NCBI GenBank assembly: GCA_947303715.1 | Contig: CAMYYY010000008.1 | Coordinates: 1-64,000 of the forward strand | Length of the DNA stretch: 64,000 bases | Reading direction: 5' to 3' | Source: an uncultured Bacteroidales bacterium | GTDB taxonomy: Bacteria; Bacteroidota; Bacteroidia; Bacteroidales; Bacteroidaceae | Part shown: positions 16,856 to 26,139 of the stretch, piece after piece | How the letters are laid out: the number at the start of each line of letters is the position of its first letter | Position numbering within the stretch: the first letter of the stretch is position 1 | Notes under the pieces: generated by a model | Seen by the model: the letters and a program-made list of their open reading frames with translations, nothing else | The model's database searches: none | Told to the model about the DNA's origin: nothing | Position numbers and translations under genes: made by a program

Positions 16856-19141
16856 ATGATGAAAAAAACTACATTTCAGTTTCACCAAGTCCTCACGGCC
16901 TTGCTGGCGATAGTAGCATTGACTATGGGGCAAGGCGTTTGGGCATCGCCGTCGCACGTTGCCCACTCGGGCAGTATGACCAACACTACTTCCTCTAGCA
17001 TTTCCGATGAAGAATGTGATCATGAAGAAGGGGTTTATGAGTTTGAATGGGTAGGGGAATCTGGAGGGAGATACGTCCAGAGAAATTACTGTATTCATTG
17101 TGGAGAATTGATGGCTACTCATGTGTATCTCGCTAATTGTTCCTCTGTTTATATAGAGCCCACCTGCACAGAGGATGGCGGTTACTTATACACCGCTTTT
17201 GCTCCTGAGGGCAGTGGTTTGGCTGATCAGACTTGGGAAGAACCCATCCCCGCCCTCGGGCACGAAGATAATGGTGGTTTAGTCAGTTTTGAACCGACCT
17301 GTACGGAGAACGGTGTTATTACTCACAATTGTAGCCGCTGCGGCGAGGAGTTATCTGAAGATTATATCCCCGCCCTCGGGCACATAGATAATGGTGGTTC
17401 AGTCAGTTTCGAACCGACCTGTACAGAGGACGGTGTTATTACTCACAATTGTAGCCGTTGCGGCGAGGAGTTATCAGAAGATTATATTCCCGCCCTCGGG
17501 CACCTTATAAACAATTATCATAAAGAGCCGACCTGTACGGAAGAAGGCGTGAATGAGGACTACTGTTGCCGTTGCGGCGAAGTAATTGTTGACGAGATAA
17601 TCCCTCCTTTAGGCCACAACTGGGATTATGTTCATCCCACGTGGGCATGGACATGGGAAGAGGTGGTCTCTGCAACAGCTATCTTCACCTGCAAAAATGA
17701 CCCCTCCCATACTCAGTCAGCGGCTGCTACCGTCACGCAAGATGGGATTTCCTATATCGCCGCAGCTGAATTTAACGGAAGCTATTGTTACGATACCCAA
17801 ATGACTCCCGTCGCCTACATTGATGCCAACGGCGGTGAGCAGAAGTGTACGAACTACACCGTTATCACCGATGCAACCTCAGAACTCTCCGATGGTTGGT
17901 ATGTCGTCAATAGCGACCTTGTCCTTAAATCTATTACTTCTGACGGCGCCGATGTCAATATAATTCTCATGGATGAAAAAGAACTCAATGTCGATGATGT
18001 TGCAGTCTATGGCGTATGGGAAGGACCGGGTGGAGTCGAACCTGAACCTGATTCAGAAGACTATGTCACGGTGGGGGGGCTAAGTATTTACACACAAAGT
18101 ACTAACGGAAAACCAGGGCATCTTAATATCACGAATAGATTAGTTTTATGGGGAAGTTTTAATCTATATGGTGGCGTCGTTGACATAGATTTAAAAGAGT
18201 TTGATTATGGAGATGGTTCTTTTACTTTTGGCTGGACCAATCCTGCTGATGAATTCCATGTGTGGCCTTATGAGAATCCAGACTTTTACGATTTACCCAT
18301 TTTTCAAATAAAAGAAAGCCAATTTTTTTATAATTCTGATCTTATAGGTTTTGGAATATATTCTTACAATGACTTTGATGACCATGACCCGGTGCTAGAA
18401 TTGTATCCTTGCCTTGTACTCGCCAATGGCATTGACAATGCCCAGACCATCTCCAAGTGGAATGGCGCGCGTTTCGGGGTTTCTTTTGCCGATCGTACTT
18501 TCTACAGGGACGGCAATTGGAATACATTATGCTTGCCGATTAACGTCGACAAGATCCAATACTCGCCATTTAGAGGCGCTACGGTAATGGAACTCGACGT
18601 GGCAGGTACGTATGATGGGCACCAAACTGGTGTGGAGGATGGCACGCTTTATCTATACTTCAAAAATGCCACTAGCATTGAGGCGGGTAAACCTTATATC
18701 GTGAAGTGGGCGAACGGTACGAACATCGAAGCCCCCCTTTGTTTAGGTACAATCAATGCTGACGCATCGACAATTGTCAGTACCGGCACGGGCGACAGCA
18801 AGGTGAGTTTCATCGGCACTTACGGCCCCGTCGACCTCCCCAAGGACGACCAGAGTAATCTCTTCCTTGGTGATGGTAATAAGCTTTACTGGCCCAACGT
18901 AGATGATTATTCCATCAATGCTTTCCGCGCCTATTTCCATATCGGAGAAGACGGCGTAGCTGCTCCCATTCGCCGTACTGTACTGAACTTCGGCGATGAC
19001 GATGCTACTATTATTGAAAATCTGCGGAATGAGACATTGTCAGAGGGTACGTTCTTTGACCTCAGTGGACGTCAGGTTGAAGGTATTCCTACAGAGAAGG
19101 GAATCTATATTATCAACGGCCATAAAGTTATCGTTAAATAA
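16856..19141 (+). CDS. Secreted protein with CxxCGE repeat modules, 'NTLCLPF' domain and C-terminal sorting motif
   Basis: Repeats SFEPTCTEDGVITHNCSRCGEELSEDYIPALGH; TFYRDGNWNTLCLPI...NAFRAYFHI; C-terminus FDLSGRQVEGIPTEKGIYIINGHKVIVK. Confidence 0.8.
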   Translation: MMKKTTFQFHQVLTALLAIVALTMGQGVWASPSHVAHSGSMTNTTSSSISDEECDHEEGVYEFEWVGESGGRYVQRNYCIHCGELMATHVYLANCSSVYIEPTCTEDGGYLYTAFAPEGSGLADQTWEEPIPALGHEDNGGLVSFEPTCTENGVITHNCSRCGEELSEDYIPALGHIDNGGSVSFEPTCTEDGVITHNCSRCGEELSEDYIPALGHLINNYHKEPTCTEEGVNEDYCCRCGEVIVDEIIPPLGHNWDYVHPTWAWTWEEVVSATAIFTCKNDPSHTQSAAATVTQDGISYIAAAEFNGSYCYDTQMTPVAYIDANGGEQKCTNYTVITDATSELSDGWYVVNSDLVLKSITSDGADVNIILMDEKELNVDDVAVYGVWEGPGGVEPEPDSEDYVTVGGLSIYTQSTNGKPGHLNITNRLVLWGSFNLYGGVVDIDLKEFDYGDGSFTFGWTNPADEFHVWPYENPDFYDLPIFQIKESQFFYNSDLIGFGIYSYNDFDDHDPVLELYPCLVLANGIDNAQTISKWNGARFGVSFADRTFYRDGNWNTLCLPINVDKIQYSPFRGATVMELDVAGTYDGHQTGVEDGTLYLYFKNATSIEAGKPYIVKWANGTNIEAPLCLGTINADASTIVSTGTGDSKVSFIGTYGPVDLPKDDQSNLFLGDGNKLYWPNVDDYSINAFRAYFHIGEDGVAAPIRRTVLNFGDDDATIIENLRNETLSEGTFFDLSGRQVEGIPTEKGIYIINGHKVIVK
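17251..17490 (+). repeat. 120-nt (40-aa) tandem duplication within the CDS
   Basis: Two near-identical 120-nt copies starting cgccctcgggcac at 17251 and 17371; a third start at 17491 diverges. Confidence 0.93.
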
Positions 19142-19152
19142 ACAGAAAAACA

Positions 19153-19332
19153 ATGGAAAAGAATATATATTTGTCTCCAAGGATTGTGATTGTAAAGATT
19201 AGCTCAGAAAGTCTAATGGGCGGAAGTCCTCTCAATGGAGTGTATGGTAATGCACTTGAGGGCACCATCGAAGGTGGCGGAAATGATGCCAGAACTCCCC
19301 GTCATCGCAATACATGGCGTAATGAATGGTAG
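19153..19332 (+). CDS. Small peptide (59 aa), MKKN-Y-x-P family; absent from the supplied ORF track
   Basis: MEKNIYLSPRIVIVKISSESLMGGSPLNGVYGNALEGTIEGGGNDARTPRHRNTWRNEW*, 11 nt after the stop at 19141; aligns to the 6534 peptide. Confidence 0.65.
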   Translation: MEKNIYLSPRIVIVKISSESLMGGSPLNGVYGNALEGTIEGGGNDARTPRHRNTWRNEW

Positions 19333-19513
19333 TGTTTGGGAGCAGATTGTAAATCCCTCTCCAATATAACGTAGTTTAGTTCGGATTGAAACGCCGTACG
19401 TCCGTATGCTGACGTATTGCATTTAGTTCCGAATTATAGAAATAAGTTTTATTGTTTGGCATTTCATTTTGTCTTTGTTATTTTTGCAACCGTAATTCAA
19501 AAACAATTATACT

Positions 19514-20317
19514 ATGGGAAAGATTTTATTGTCATTGGCAGCTGTGGCGCTGTTCGTTACGGGCTGCACGGAGAAAACGTCAAAAACCTTGGTACTCTAC
19601 TATTCTGAGACGGGTACTACTGAGGCTGTGGCTCAGGAATTGCAAAAGCAACTGGGTGCTGATATCGAAAAAATCGAGGCTGTTGTGCCCTATACGGGCA
19701 ATTTCCAGGAGACCATCGAGCGTGGAGGACGTGAGATGCGTAGCGGAGAGACGCCTGACCTGAAGCCGCTGAAGTCGAAGCTGGCTAAGTATGACGTCAT
19801 CTTCCTCGGCTATCCCATCTGGTTCGGCACTTACGCTATGCCTATTGCTACGCTCGTGAAGGAGAACGACTTTGCGGGAAAGACCATCGTGCCGTTCTGC
19901 ACCTTCGGTAGCGGAGGCTTAGGCTCGTCCATCGAAGCGTTGAAGAAGGCGCTGCCCCAAGCGAAGATTGTGCCGGGCTATGGCGTGCGTACGGCTCGCG
20001 TGGCAGCTGCGGCAAAGGAAGTGGAGCGTTTCCTGAAGGTAAACGGATACGTGGAGGGAACCGTAGAAAAGCTGCCCGACTACTCCGCCCAGCAACCCGT
20101 GACGGAGGAGGAAGCAGCCATCTTTGATGCTGCCTGCTCAGGCTATCAGTTCCCGCTCGGCACACCCGTTACGGTAGGTAAGCGTACGACGGCTGACGGC
20201 ACGGATTATAAGTTTACCGTCAAGAGCCGCGGCATGAATGGCGAGGAGGGCACCTCAACCATCTACGTTACCGTAGAAAATGGCGCCAAGCCCGAGTTCA
20301 CGGAAGTAGTTCGGTAG
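19514..20317 (+). CDS. Flavodoxin-domain lipoprotein
   Basis: Lipobox LFVTGC; KTLVLYYSETGTTEAVA flavodoxin FMN loop; FLGYPIWFGTYAMPI; TFGSGGLGSSIEALKKALP. Confidence 0.85.
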   Translation: MGKILLSLAAVALFVTGCTEKTSKTLVLYYSETGTTEAVAQELQKQLGADIEKIEAVVPYTGNFQETIERGGREMRSGETPDLKPLKSKLAKYDVIFLGYPIWFGTYAMPIATLVKENDFAGKTIVPFCTFGSGGLGSSIEALKKALPQAKIVPGYGVRTARVAAAAKEVERFLKVNGYVEGTVEKLPDYSAQQPVTEEEAAIFDAACSGYQFPLGTPVTVGKRTTADGTDYKFTVKSRGMNGEEGTSTIYVTVENGAKPEFTEVVR

Positions 20318-20345
20318 CGAAAGTCTTAGATAAATGCTAAGGATT

Positions 20346-20395
20346 AAGAGTTAAGAAAGATGTCCCGTATGCAAGGCTGTCTTTCTTAACTCTTA
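20346..20395. terminator. Bidirectional terminator-like hairpin
   Basis: aagagttaagaaaga ... tctttcttaactctt, 15-bp perfect stem between convergent genes. Confidence 0.7.
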
Positions 20396-22477
20396 TTTTT
20401 TAACTTCAATTTTCATCACTTCCTCTCCTGGGGTGATGTCCGCTTCGCGGGGGAAATAGACGGGCATGTCCTTTTGTAAAGGAAGGATGCGGAGTTCCAA
20501 TTGACTATAGTCAGCAGGCAGACGCCAGAGGCCATAGAGCATGGGCAGACCGTTATAGAAGTTGTCGGCAACAAGACGTGTCGTCTGTGCGTCGCCTTCG
20601 CCACAGATGGCATAGAGACGTGCCACATCGCCGCGATAGTGGATGCGGAGCAGCCCGTCGTGCTCGGCGAGGAGGGAAATGCGATAAACAGCAGCAGCCT
20701 CGAAATCCTCGTCCACAGGCTCCTCAGCTGCTTTTTGTACTCCGATAGTAATGGTACGAAGGGGGCCTGCAGGACGAATCTTCTCAAAGACGATAGAGGA
20801 ATTAGCGGGAGCCGCTTTCCCCGATTCCTGTGCGGCACTTTCGTCGTAGAAGAGATGTCCAGCCTCGTCTGAAGAAACGAGGTAGATGTTTTTGTAGATG
20901 GGCTTTTCTATGCCTTTTGTTTTGACGTTGCGCAGGATACGACCGTCCTGTAGGGCTATTTCAGTAGGGATGCCGGGGATTTGCTCAAGGTAGAGGTTGC
21001 CGTCGCGATGGGCGATGAGCTGAGCGGTGGCGTAACGGATGCCGCAGACGTTGACGGGGAAGATGCAGCTGCTGCCTGCAGGGATAGTCATCGGCTTACG
21101 TGGAAAGGTGGTGCCGCAGACGTCAAACTGAACGCCTTTTTTCGCTGTCAGATTAGCGAAGCGCTCGTAGTTGTTCACGAACACGAAGGCTGACTTACCG
21201 TCCGTACGGTAGCTCCAGCGAAGGGAAGAATCGTCGCCTTGCTTCACATCCTGCTCGCAGGGAAAAAAAACTTCCATCGGAGCCAGTAATTCGCCAAAGT
21301 CGTGCATGAAAAGGTGGAGCTTGCGCAGCAGATAATAGTGGGGGTTGACTTGTCCGAATTCGCCGAGTGGCGCCTGGAAGTCGTAGTTTAGTACAGGCAG
21401 GTCGTTGTAGTTCGTCGTGAGGCAGCGTTGCGTTTCGTTCAGGTAGCTGAGCTTCCCTTCGGGATTCGTGCCGCCGTGGTACATGTAGTAGCCCAGCAGG
21501 TTAGAGCCGCTGCCGAGCTTGACGATTGCCATAGCGTAGGCATCTTCGGGGTAGGTGTAAATGCGGCGATGGTAGCTCTGCATCATGCCCCCGCCCAGCT
21601 CGCAGGTAAAGTAGGGATAAGCCTGTTGACTCGTTGACTCGTTAACTTGTTGACTGCCCGAAGGGGCAAGCTGTTCACTAGCGATGGCGTCGGAAGTACG
21701 CTGGGCGTGGAAGTTGAAAGCTTTGTAGTAATTGCCGACACCCTCCTTGATGGAGCGGTCCCAGAAGCCGTCGGCATAGTCGCCATAGAGTGGGAGCATC
21801 TCGCCGAAGGGCACGGGCGTAGCCAGTTCAGGCCAACCCGTACGGGTGTAGAAGGGGAGGTCGAAGCCGATGTTTGTGGCAATATGTTTTAGCGCCATCA
21901 GGTAGGAACCCCGCCCACGATACTCGTTGTCGAACTGCGCGGCGATGACGGGGCCGCCGTCCTTCCATTGGAGGCCTTGCACTTGTGTGAAGATTTGCCG
22001 GTAGAGATGTTCCACGTAGCCGAGGAATACGGGGTCCTCGCTCCGCAGCCGACAGCCCGATTTGACGACCCAGTCGGGGAATCCACCATTACGCACCTCG
22101 CCGTGACAGAAGGGACCCATGCGCAGCACCACAGGCATGCCCTCCTCCTTGCAGATGGTGAGGAACGTGCGGAGGTTACGTTGCCCGCTCCAGTCGAACT
22201 GGTTTTCCATTTCCTCGATATGGTTCCAGAAGACATAGCAGGCGATGATGGTGACGCCACCCGCCTTCATCTTCTGCACCTCCTGCCGCCATTCGTTAGC
22301 GGGGATGCGCGAGTAATGTACTTCGCCCATGACGGGGCAGACGCGCCGCCCGCCGATAATAAGGCTATGGCGGTCCCACGTAACGGACTCGCCGAACGTT
22401 ATTTCTTGGCTATGGACATTCTTCGTTACCAAAGCCATCAGCACGAGTAGCAGGGAAAGGATTCTTGTTTTCTTCAT
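20393..22477 (-). CDS. Beta-galactosidase, GH35 family
   Basis: VMGEVHYSRIPANEWRQEVQKMKAGGVTIIACYVFWNHIEE; QFDNEYRGRG; YMYHGGTNPEG. Confidence 0.93.
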   Translation of the reverse strand: MKKTRILSLLLVLMALVTKNVHSQEITFGESVTWDRHSLIIGGRRVCPVMGEVHYSRIPANEWRQEVQKMKAGGVTIIACYVFWNHIEEMENQFDWSGQRNLRTFLTICKEEGMPVVLRMGPFCHGEVRNGGFPDWVVKSGCRLRSEDPVFLGYVEHLYRQIFTQVQGLQWKDGGPVIAAQFDNEYRGRGSYLMALKHIATNIGFDLPFYTRTGWPELATPVPFGEMLPLYGDYADGFWDRSIKEGVGNYYKAFNFHAQRTSDAIASEQLAPSGSQQVNESTSQQAYPYFTCELGGGMMQSYHRRIYTYPEDAYAMAIVKLGSGSNLLGYYMYHGGTNPEGKLSYLNETQRCLTTNYNDLPVLNYDFQAPLGEFGQVNPHYYLLRKLHLFMHDFGELLAPMEVFFPCEQDVKQGDDSSLRWSYRTDGKSAFVFVNNYERFANLTAKKGVQFDVCGTTFPRKPMTIPAGSSCIFPVNVCGIRYATAQLIAHRDGNLYLEQIPGIPTEIALQDGRILRNVKTKGIEKPIYKNIYLVSSDEAGHLFYDESAAQESGKAAPANSSIVFEKIRPAGPLRTITIGVQKAAEEPVDEDFEAAAVYRISLLAEHDGLLRIHYRGDVARLYAICGEGDAQTTRLVADNFYNGLPMLYGLWRLPADYSQLELRILPLQKDMPVYFPREADITPGEEVMKIEVKK
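21624..21655 (-). repeat. Octamer (AGTCAACA) tandem repeat inside the GH35 gene
   Basis: + strand tgttgact|cgttgact|cgttaact|tgttgact; encodes SQQVNESTSQQ. Confidence 0.9.
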
Positions 22478-22577
22478 AGAATAATAAAATGGTATTGCAT
22501 ACCCAAACGGATGTGCAAAGATAAGGATTTATCTTCTGATTCGTAGTGTAATTGAAGAATTATTTTCTGCGCGCGTA

Positions 22578-22640
22578 GAGTTTGATTCTAATTTGCTAGA
22601 GTTTGATTTAAATTTGCCAGAGTTTGATTTTATTTTGGCA
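22578..22640. repeat. 21-nt-period tandem array, three units
   Basis: gagtttgattctaatttgcta|gagtttgatttaaatttgcca|gagtttgattttattttggca. Confidence 0.9.
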
Positions 22641-22663
22641 GTCCTTAGGAAAAATAAAGAAGT

Positions 22664-22689
22664 AGAGACGCCACGTGGCGCCTCTACAA
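22664..22689. repeat. Palindromic element / possible terminator (GTAGAGACGCCACGTGGCGCCTCTAC)
   Basis: Near-perfect palindrome with one mismatched pair, just past the 3' end of the minus-strand pepD. Confidence 0.7.
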
Positions 22690-22709
22690 GGAATTCAGGA
22701 GAAAAAGCG

Positions 22710-24164
22710 TTACTTCACGCCCTGCTCAACGACGTGGCGGACAAGGTCGTAGAACTTGGGGATGGAAGGGATGAAGACGCGCTCGTCGGGGCTGTGGGGG
22801 CTCATTAGCGTGGGGCCGAAGGATATCATGTCCATGCCTCCGCCAGAGGCGGCGTTGATGATGCCGCATTCCAGTCCGGCGTGGACGACGCAGACCTTGG
22901 CATCGGTACCGAAGAGCTTGCGGTAGGATTCCTTCATGGCAGCCAACAGGGGGCTGTCGACATCAGGCTGCCAGCCACTATATGAGCCGCTGAATTTCAC
23001 CTTCATGCCTGCCATCGTGAAGACGCTCTTCAGGCTGATGGCCTGGAACATCTTCATCGAGTCGCAACTGCTGCGCACGAGCAGGCTGAACGTAGCCTCA
23101 CCCTGCCCAATCTCCACGATGGAGAGGTTCGAGGAGGTCTCGACGGTATCGGGGATGGTGGGGATATAGCGCATGACGCCGTTCTGGCAGCCGAGGATGG
23201 CGTTGATAAGGTTGTCGCGGATTTCCTCAGGAGCTTCGCTTTCGGGCATTTCGATAGGCTCAACGGTAAGAGTGATGCCGCTCTCGATGGTGGCAAATTC
23301 GTTGTTCCAGAGCGTCTGGCATTCCTCGACCAACTTCATCAGCTTGCTCTTGGAGCGGGTGGGGACGGTAATGACGACGTGGGCGTCGCGTGGGATGGCG
23401 TTACGCATATTGCCGCCCTTCCATTCCGCCAGTCCGGCGTTACAGACGAGCACAGCCTCGCGCATAAAGCGGCCCATGAGTTTATTGGCATTGGCGCGGC
23501 CTTCGTTGATTTCCAGCCCGCTATGTCCTCCGCGCAGCCCTTTGAGGGTGACGCGCCAAGCCTTGCGGTTTTCGAAGGGTTCAATCTCCAGATATTGCAT
23601 GGAGGCGGTAACGTCGATGCCGCCCGCGCAGCCGATATAGAGCTCGCCCTCAGTCTCGCTATCGAGGTTGAGGAGCACTTTCCCTTGCAGCTCGCCCTCC
23701 TTCAGGCCGAAAGCGCCAAACATGCCCGTTTCCTCATCGGCAGTAATAAGGGCTTCCAGCGGGCCGTGCTTGAGGGTCTTGTCCTCCATGATGGCCATGA
23801 TGGCAGCGACGCCCATGCCGTCGTCAGCACCTAGCGTGGTACCGTGTGTCTTTACCCAGTCGCCATCGATGTAGGCGGGGATGGGGTCGGTGAGGAAGTC
23901 GTGGGGGCTGTCAGCCGTCTTCTGCGGCACCATATCCATGTGGGCTTGCAGGACGAGGCACTTGCGGCCTTCCAGCCCTTTCGTAGCGGGTTTGCGCATG
24001 AGGATGTTACCGGCTTCGTCCTGCCACGTCTCAATGCCGGCATTCTTGCCCCATTGGAGCAGGAAGGCCTGAATCTTTTCGAGATGGCCCGAGGGACGAG
24101 GTACTTGGGTGAGCGCATGGAAGTTCTTCCACACGGCTACGGGGGAGAGTTCTTCGATTTTCAT
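22710..24164 (-). CDS. pepD: Aminoacyl-histidine dipeptidase (PepD-like, M20)
   Basis: VFKNFHALTQVPRPSGH-like N-terminus; LQAHMDMVPQK; GTTLGADDGMGVAAIMAIMED; ADEETGMFGA; VHAGLECG. Confidence 0.92.
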   Translation of the reverse strand: MKIEELSPVAVWKNFHALTQVPRPSGHLEKIQAFLLQWGKNAGIETWQDEAGNILMRKPATKGLEGRKCLVLQAHMDMVPQKTADSPHDFLTDPIPAYIDGDWVKTHGTTLGADDGMGVAAIMAIMEDKTLKHGPLEALITADEETGMFGAFGLKEGELQGKVLLNLDSETEGELYIGCAGGIDVTASMQYLEIEPFENRKAWRVTLKGLRGGHSGLEINEGRANANKLMGRFMREAVLVCNAGLAEWKGGNMRNAIPRDAHVVITVPTRSKSKLMKLVEECQTLWNNEFATIESGITLTVEPIEMPESEAPEEIRDNLINAILGCQNGVMRYIPTIPDTVETSSNLSIVEIGQGEATFSLLVRSSCDSMKMFQAISLKSVFTMAGMKVKFSGSYSGWQPDVDSPLLAAMKESYRKLFGTDAKVCVVHAGLECGIINAASGGGMDMISFGPTLMSPHSPDERVFIPSIPKFYDLVRHVVEQGVK

Positions 24165-25153
24165 GATGTTTTTCGATTTATGATTTGTAAAAGAATCCAG
24201 GCCGTCAGTCCGAAGAGGAGGACGAACATAGTCTGGAAAGTGTGTACAATAAGAGCAAAGGAGCCCGCCTGAGCTTCGGCTACGCCATACATGCCCAGCA
24301 AGGTGATGACGACGAAGTGCCAGGGGCCGGCGCCGTTAGGGGTAGGGATGATGATAGCCACGCTGATGGCGGCAAAGATGACGGCACCCGCCAAGGGACC
24401 AAGGTTTTCCGTAAAGGGGAAGCAATAGAAGCAGAGGTAGAACTCCAGATAATAGCACGTCCAGATGAGCAACGTGTAGAGGATGAACAGCCAGAGACGG
24501 CGTACGTTCTTCAACGAGACGAAACCCTCGACGAAATTATCGAGCGTGCGGGCTACGCCGGTAGCAGCCTTGTTCTTGCTGCGATGGATGAGCCTCCAGA
24601 CGAGGACGGCGATGGCGACAACGGCAACGACAGCTACATAGAACCACGGATTCTTGAATACCTGCACCATGCCTCCCTCGCCCGTGCCCGTCTTGTCGAA
24701 GAAGGCATAAAGCTTGCCGGATTGGAAGATAAGCATCACGCTGCAGAACGAGAAGGCGATGATGAAGTCGATGATGCGTTCAGCCACCAGCGTGCCGAGT
24801 GATTTGCTGAAGGGGATGCCGTCGTACTTGGCCAGCACGCCGCAACGCGATATCTCACCCACACGTGGGATGAGGATGTTGGAGGCGTAGGCCACGTAGA
24901 TTGAGAGGACGCTGTTGATGGGGCGCGGGCGGTAGCCGATGGGTTCCAGCGTCTGCAGCCAGCGCAAACCACGCAGGATGTGGCTCACCAGAATGGGGAT
25001 AAGCGAGACAAAAAGCCACCACACATTCGTCTCCTCCGTCAGGATTTGCCAGACGGTACGGAAATCGAAATCGTGGTACATATAAACAAGGATAGCAGCT
25101 GCGATAAGCAGCGGCACAAGCCAACGAGCGGTTTTCTTGAGGGTGTCTTTCAA
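24161..25153 (-). CDS. Flippase-like domain protein (LPG synthase TM / YbhN family)
   Basis: Multiple TM segments; HILRGLRWLQTLEPIG, SIYVAYASNILIPRVGEISRCGVL; overlaps pepD by 4 nt. Confidence 0.85.
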   Translation of the reverse strand: MKDTLKKTARWLVPLLIAAAILVYMYHDFDFRTVWQILTEETNVWWLFVSLIPILVSHILRGLRWLQTLEPIGYRPRPINSVLSIYVAYASNILIPRVGEISRCGVLAKYDGIPFSKSLGTLVAERIIDFIIAFSFCSVMLIFQSGKLYAFFDKTGTGEGGMVQVFKNPWFYVAVVAVVAIAVLVWRLIHRSKNKAATGVARTLDNFVEGFVSLKNVRRLWLFILYTLLIWTCYYLEFYLCFYCFPFTENLGPLAGAVIFAAISVAIIIPTPNGAGPWHFVVITLLGMYGVAEAQAGSFALIVHTFQTMFVLLFGLTAWILLQIINRKTS

Positions 25154-25319
25154 CTTTTTTCTCCTTTTGTTTGCTTATCTCCGCTACAAGTATTACTTTT
25201 GCGGCGTGCAAATATACGGAGAGTATTTTGAAAAAGCAATGAATTTGCAGAAAAATTCATTCTTCAGCTCCCCAAGTTAATAACTCTAAGTATGGACGAC
25301 GGTATAGGCAATCAACGGA

Positions 25320-26126
25320 ATGAAACCAGTAAAACCCAAGAAAGCACTGGGACAGCACTTCCTGAAGGATCTTTCCATTGCGAAAGCCATAGCGGATACT
25401 GTCGAACGGTTCCCCGGGTACCCCGTACTTGAGGTAGGGCCGGGCATGGGTGTGCTCACCCAGTTCCTTGTTCCCAAGCAGCGTGAATTGAAAGTTGTTG
25501 AGATAGACTGTGAGTCTGTCCGTTACCTCCGTGACAACTACCCTGAACTGGAGGACGATATTATAGAGGATGACTTCCTCCGCATGCACCTTGATCGTCT
25601 TTTCGACGGCCGTCCCTTCATCGTCATCGGCAACTACCCCTACAACATCTCCAGCCAGATTTTCTTCCGCGTGCTCGACAATCGCGAGCGCATCCCCGGC
25701 TGCACGGGAATGATACAACGTGAGGTAGCATTGCGTCTGGCCGCCAAGCCTGGCAGCAAGGCATACGGAATCCTTAGCGTCTTGATGCAAGCATGGTACG
25801 ATATCGACTACCTCTTTACCGTCGATGAGCATGTCTTCAATCCTCCGCCGAAGGTCAAGAGCGCCGTCATCAGCATGAAGCGGAACGACGTGAAAGAGCT
25901 GGGTTGCGACGAAACCCTCTTCCGGCAGGTGGTGAAGACGACCTTCAACCAACGCCGCAAGACGCTCCGCAACGGCATAAAGCCCATCGTTGGCGCCGAC
26001 TGCCCGCTGCTTGCTGACTCTCTCTTCAATCGAAGACCCGAACAACTCTCTGTCAGCGAATTCATCCAACTGACGAACGACGTTCAAGCGTATCTGAACA
26101 GCAAAACGAAATGTCAAACCGATTAA
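25320..26126 (+). CDS. rsmA: 16S rRNA dimethyladenosine transferase RsmA/KsgA
   Basis: KPKKALGQHFLKD; VLEVGPGMGVLT; VIGNYPYNISSQIFF. Confidence 0.96.
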   Translation: MKPVKPKKALGQHFLKDLSIAKAIADTVERFPGYPVLEVGPGMGVLTQFLVPKQRELKVVEIDCESVRYLRDNYPELEDDIIEDDFLRMHLDRLFDGRPFIVIGNYPYNISSQIFFRVLDNRERIPGCTGMIQREVALRLAAKPGSKAYGILSVLMQAWYDIDYLFTVDEHVFNPPPKVKSAVISMKRNDVKELGCDETLFRQVVKTTFNQRRKTLRNGIKPIVGADCPLLADSLFNRRPEQLSVSEFIQLTNDVQAYLNSKTKCQTD

Positions 26127-26139
26127 AACTGAAAGAACC

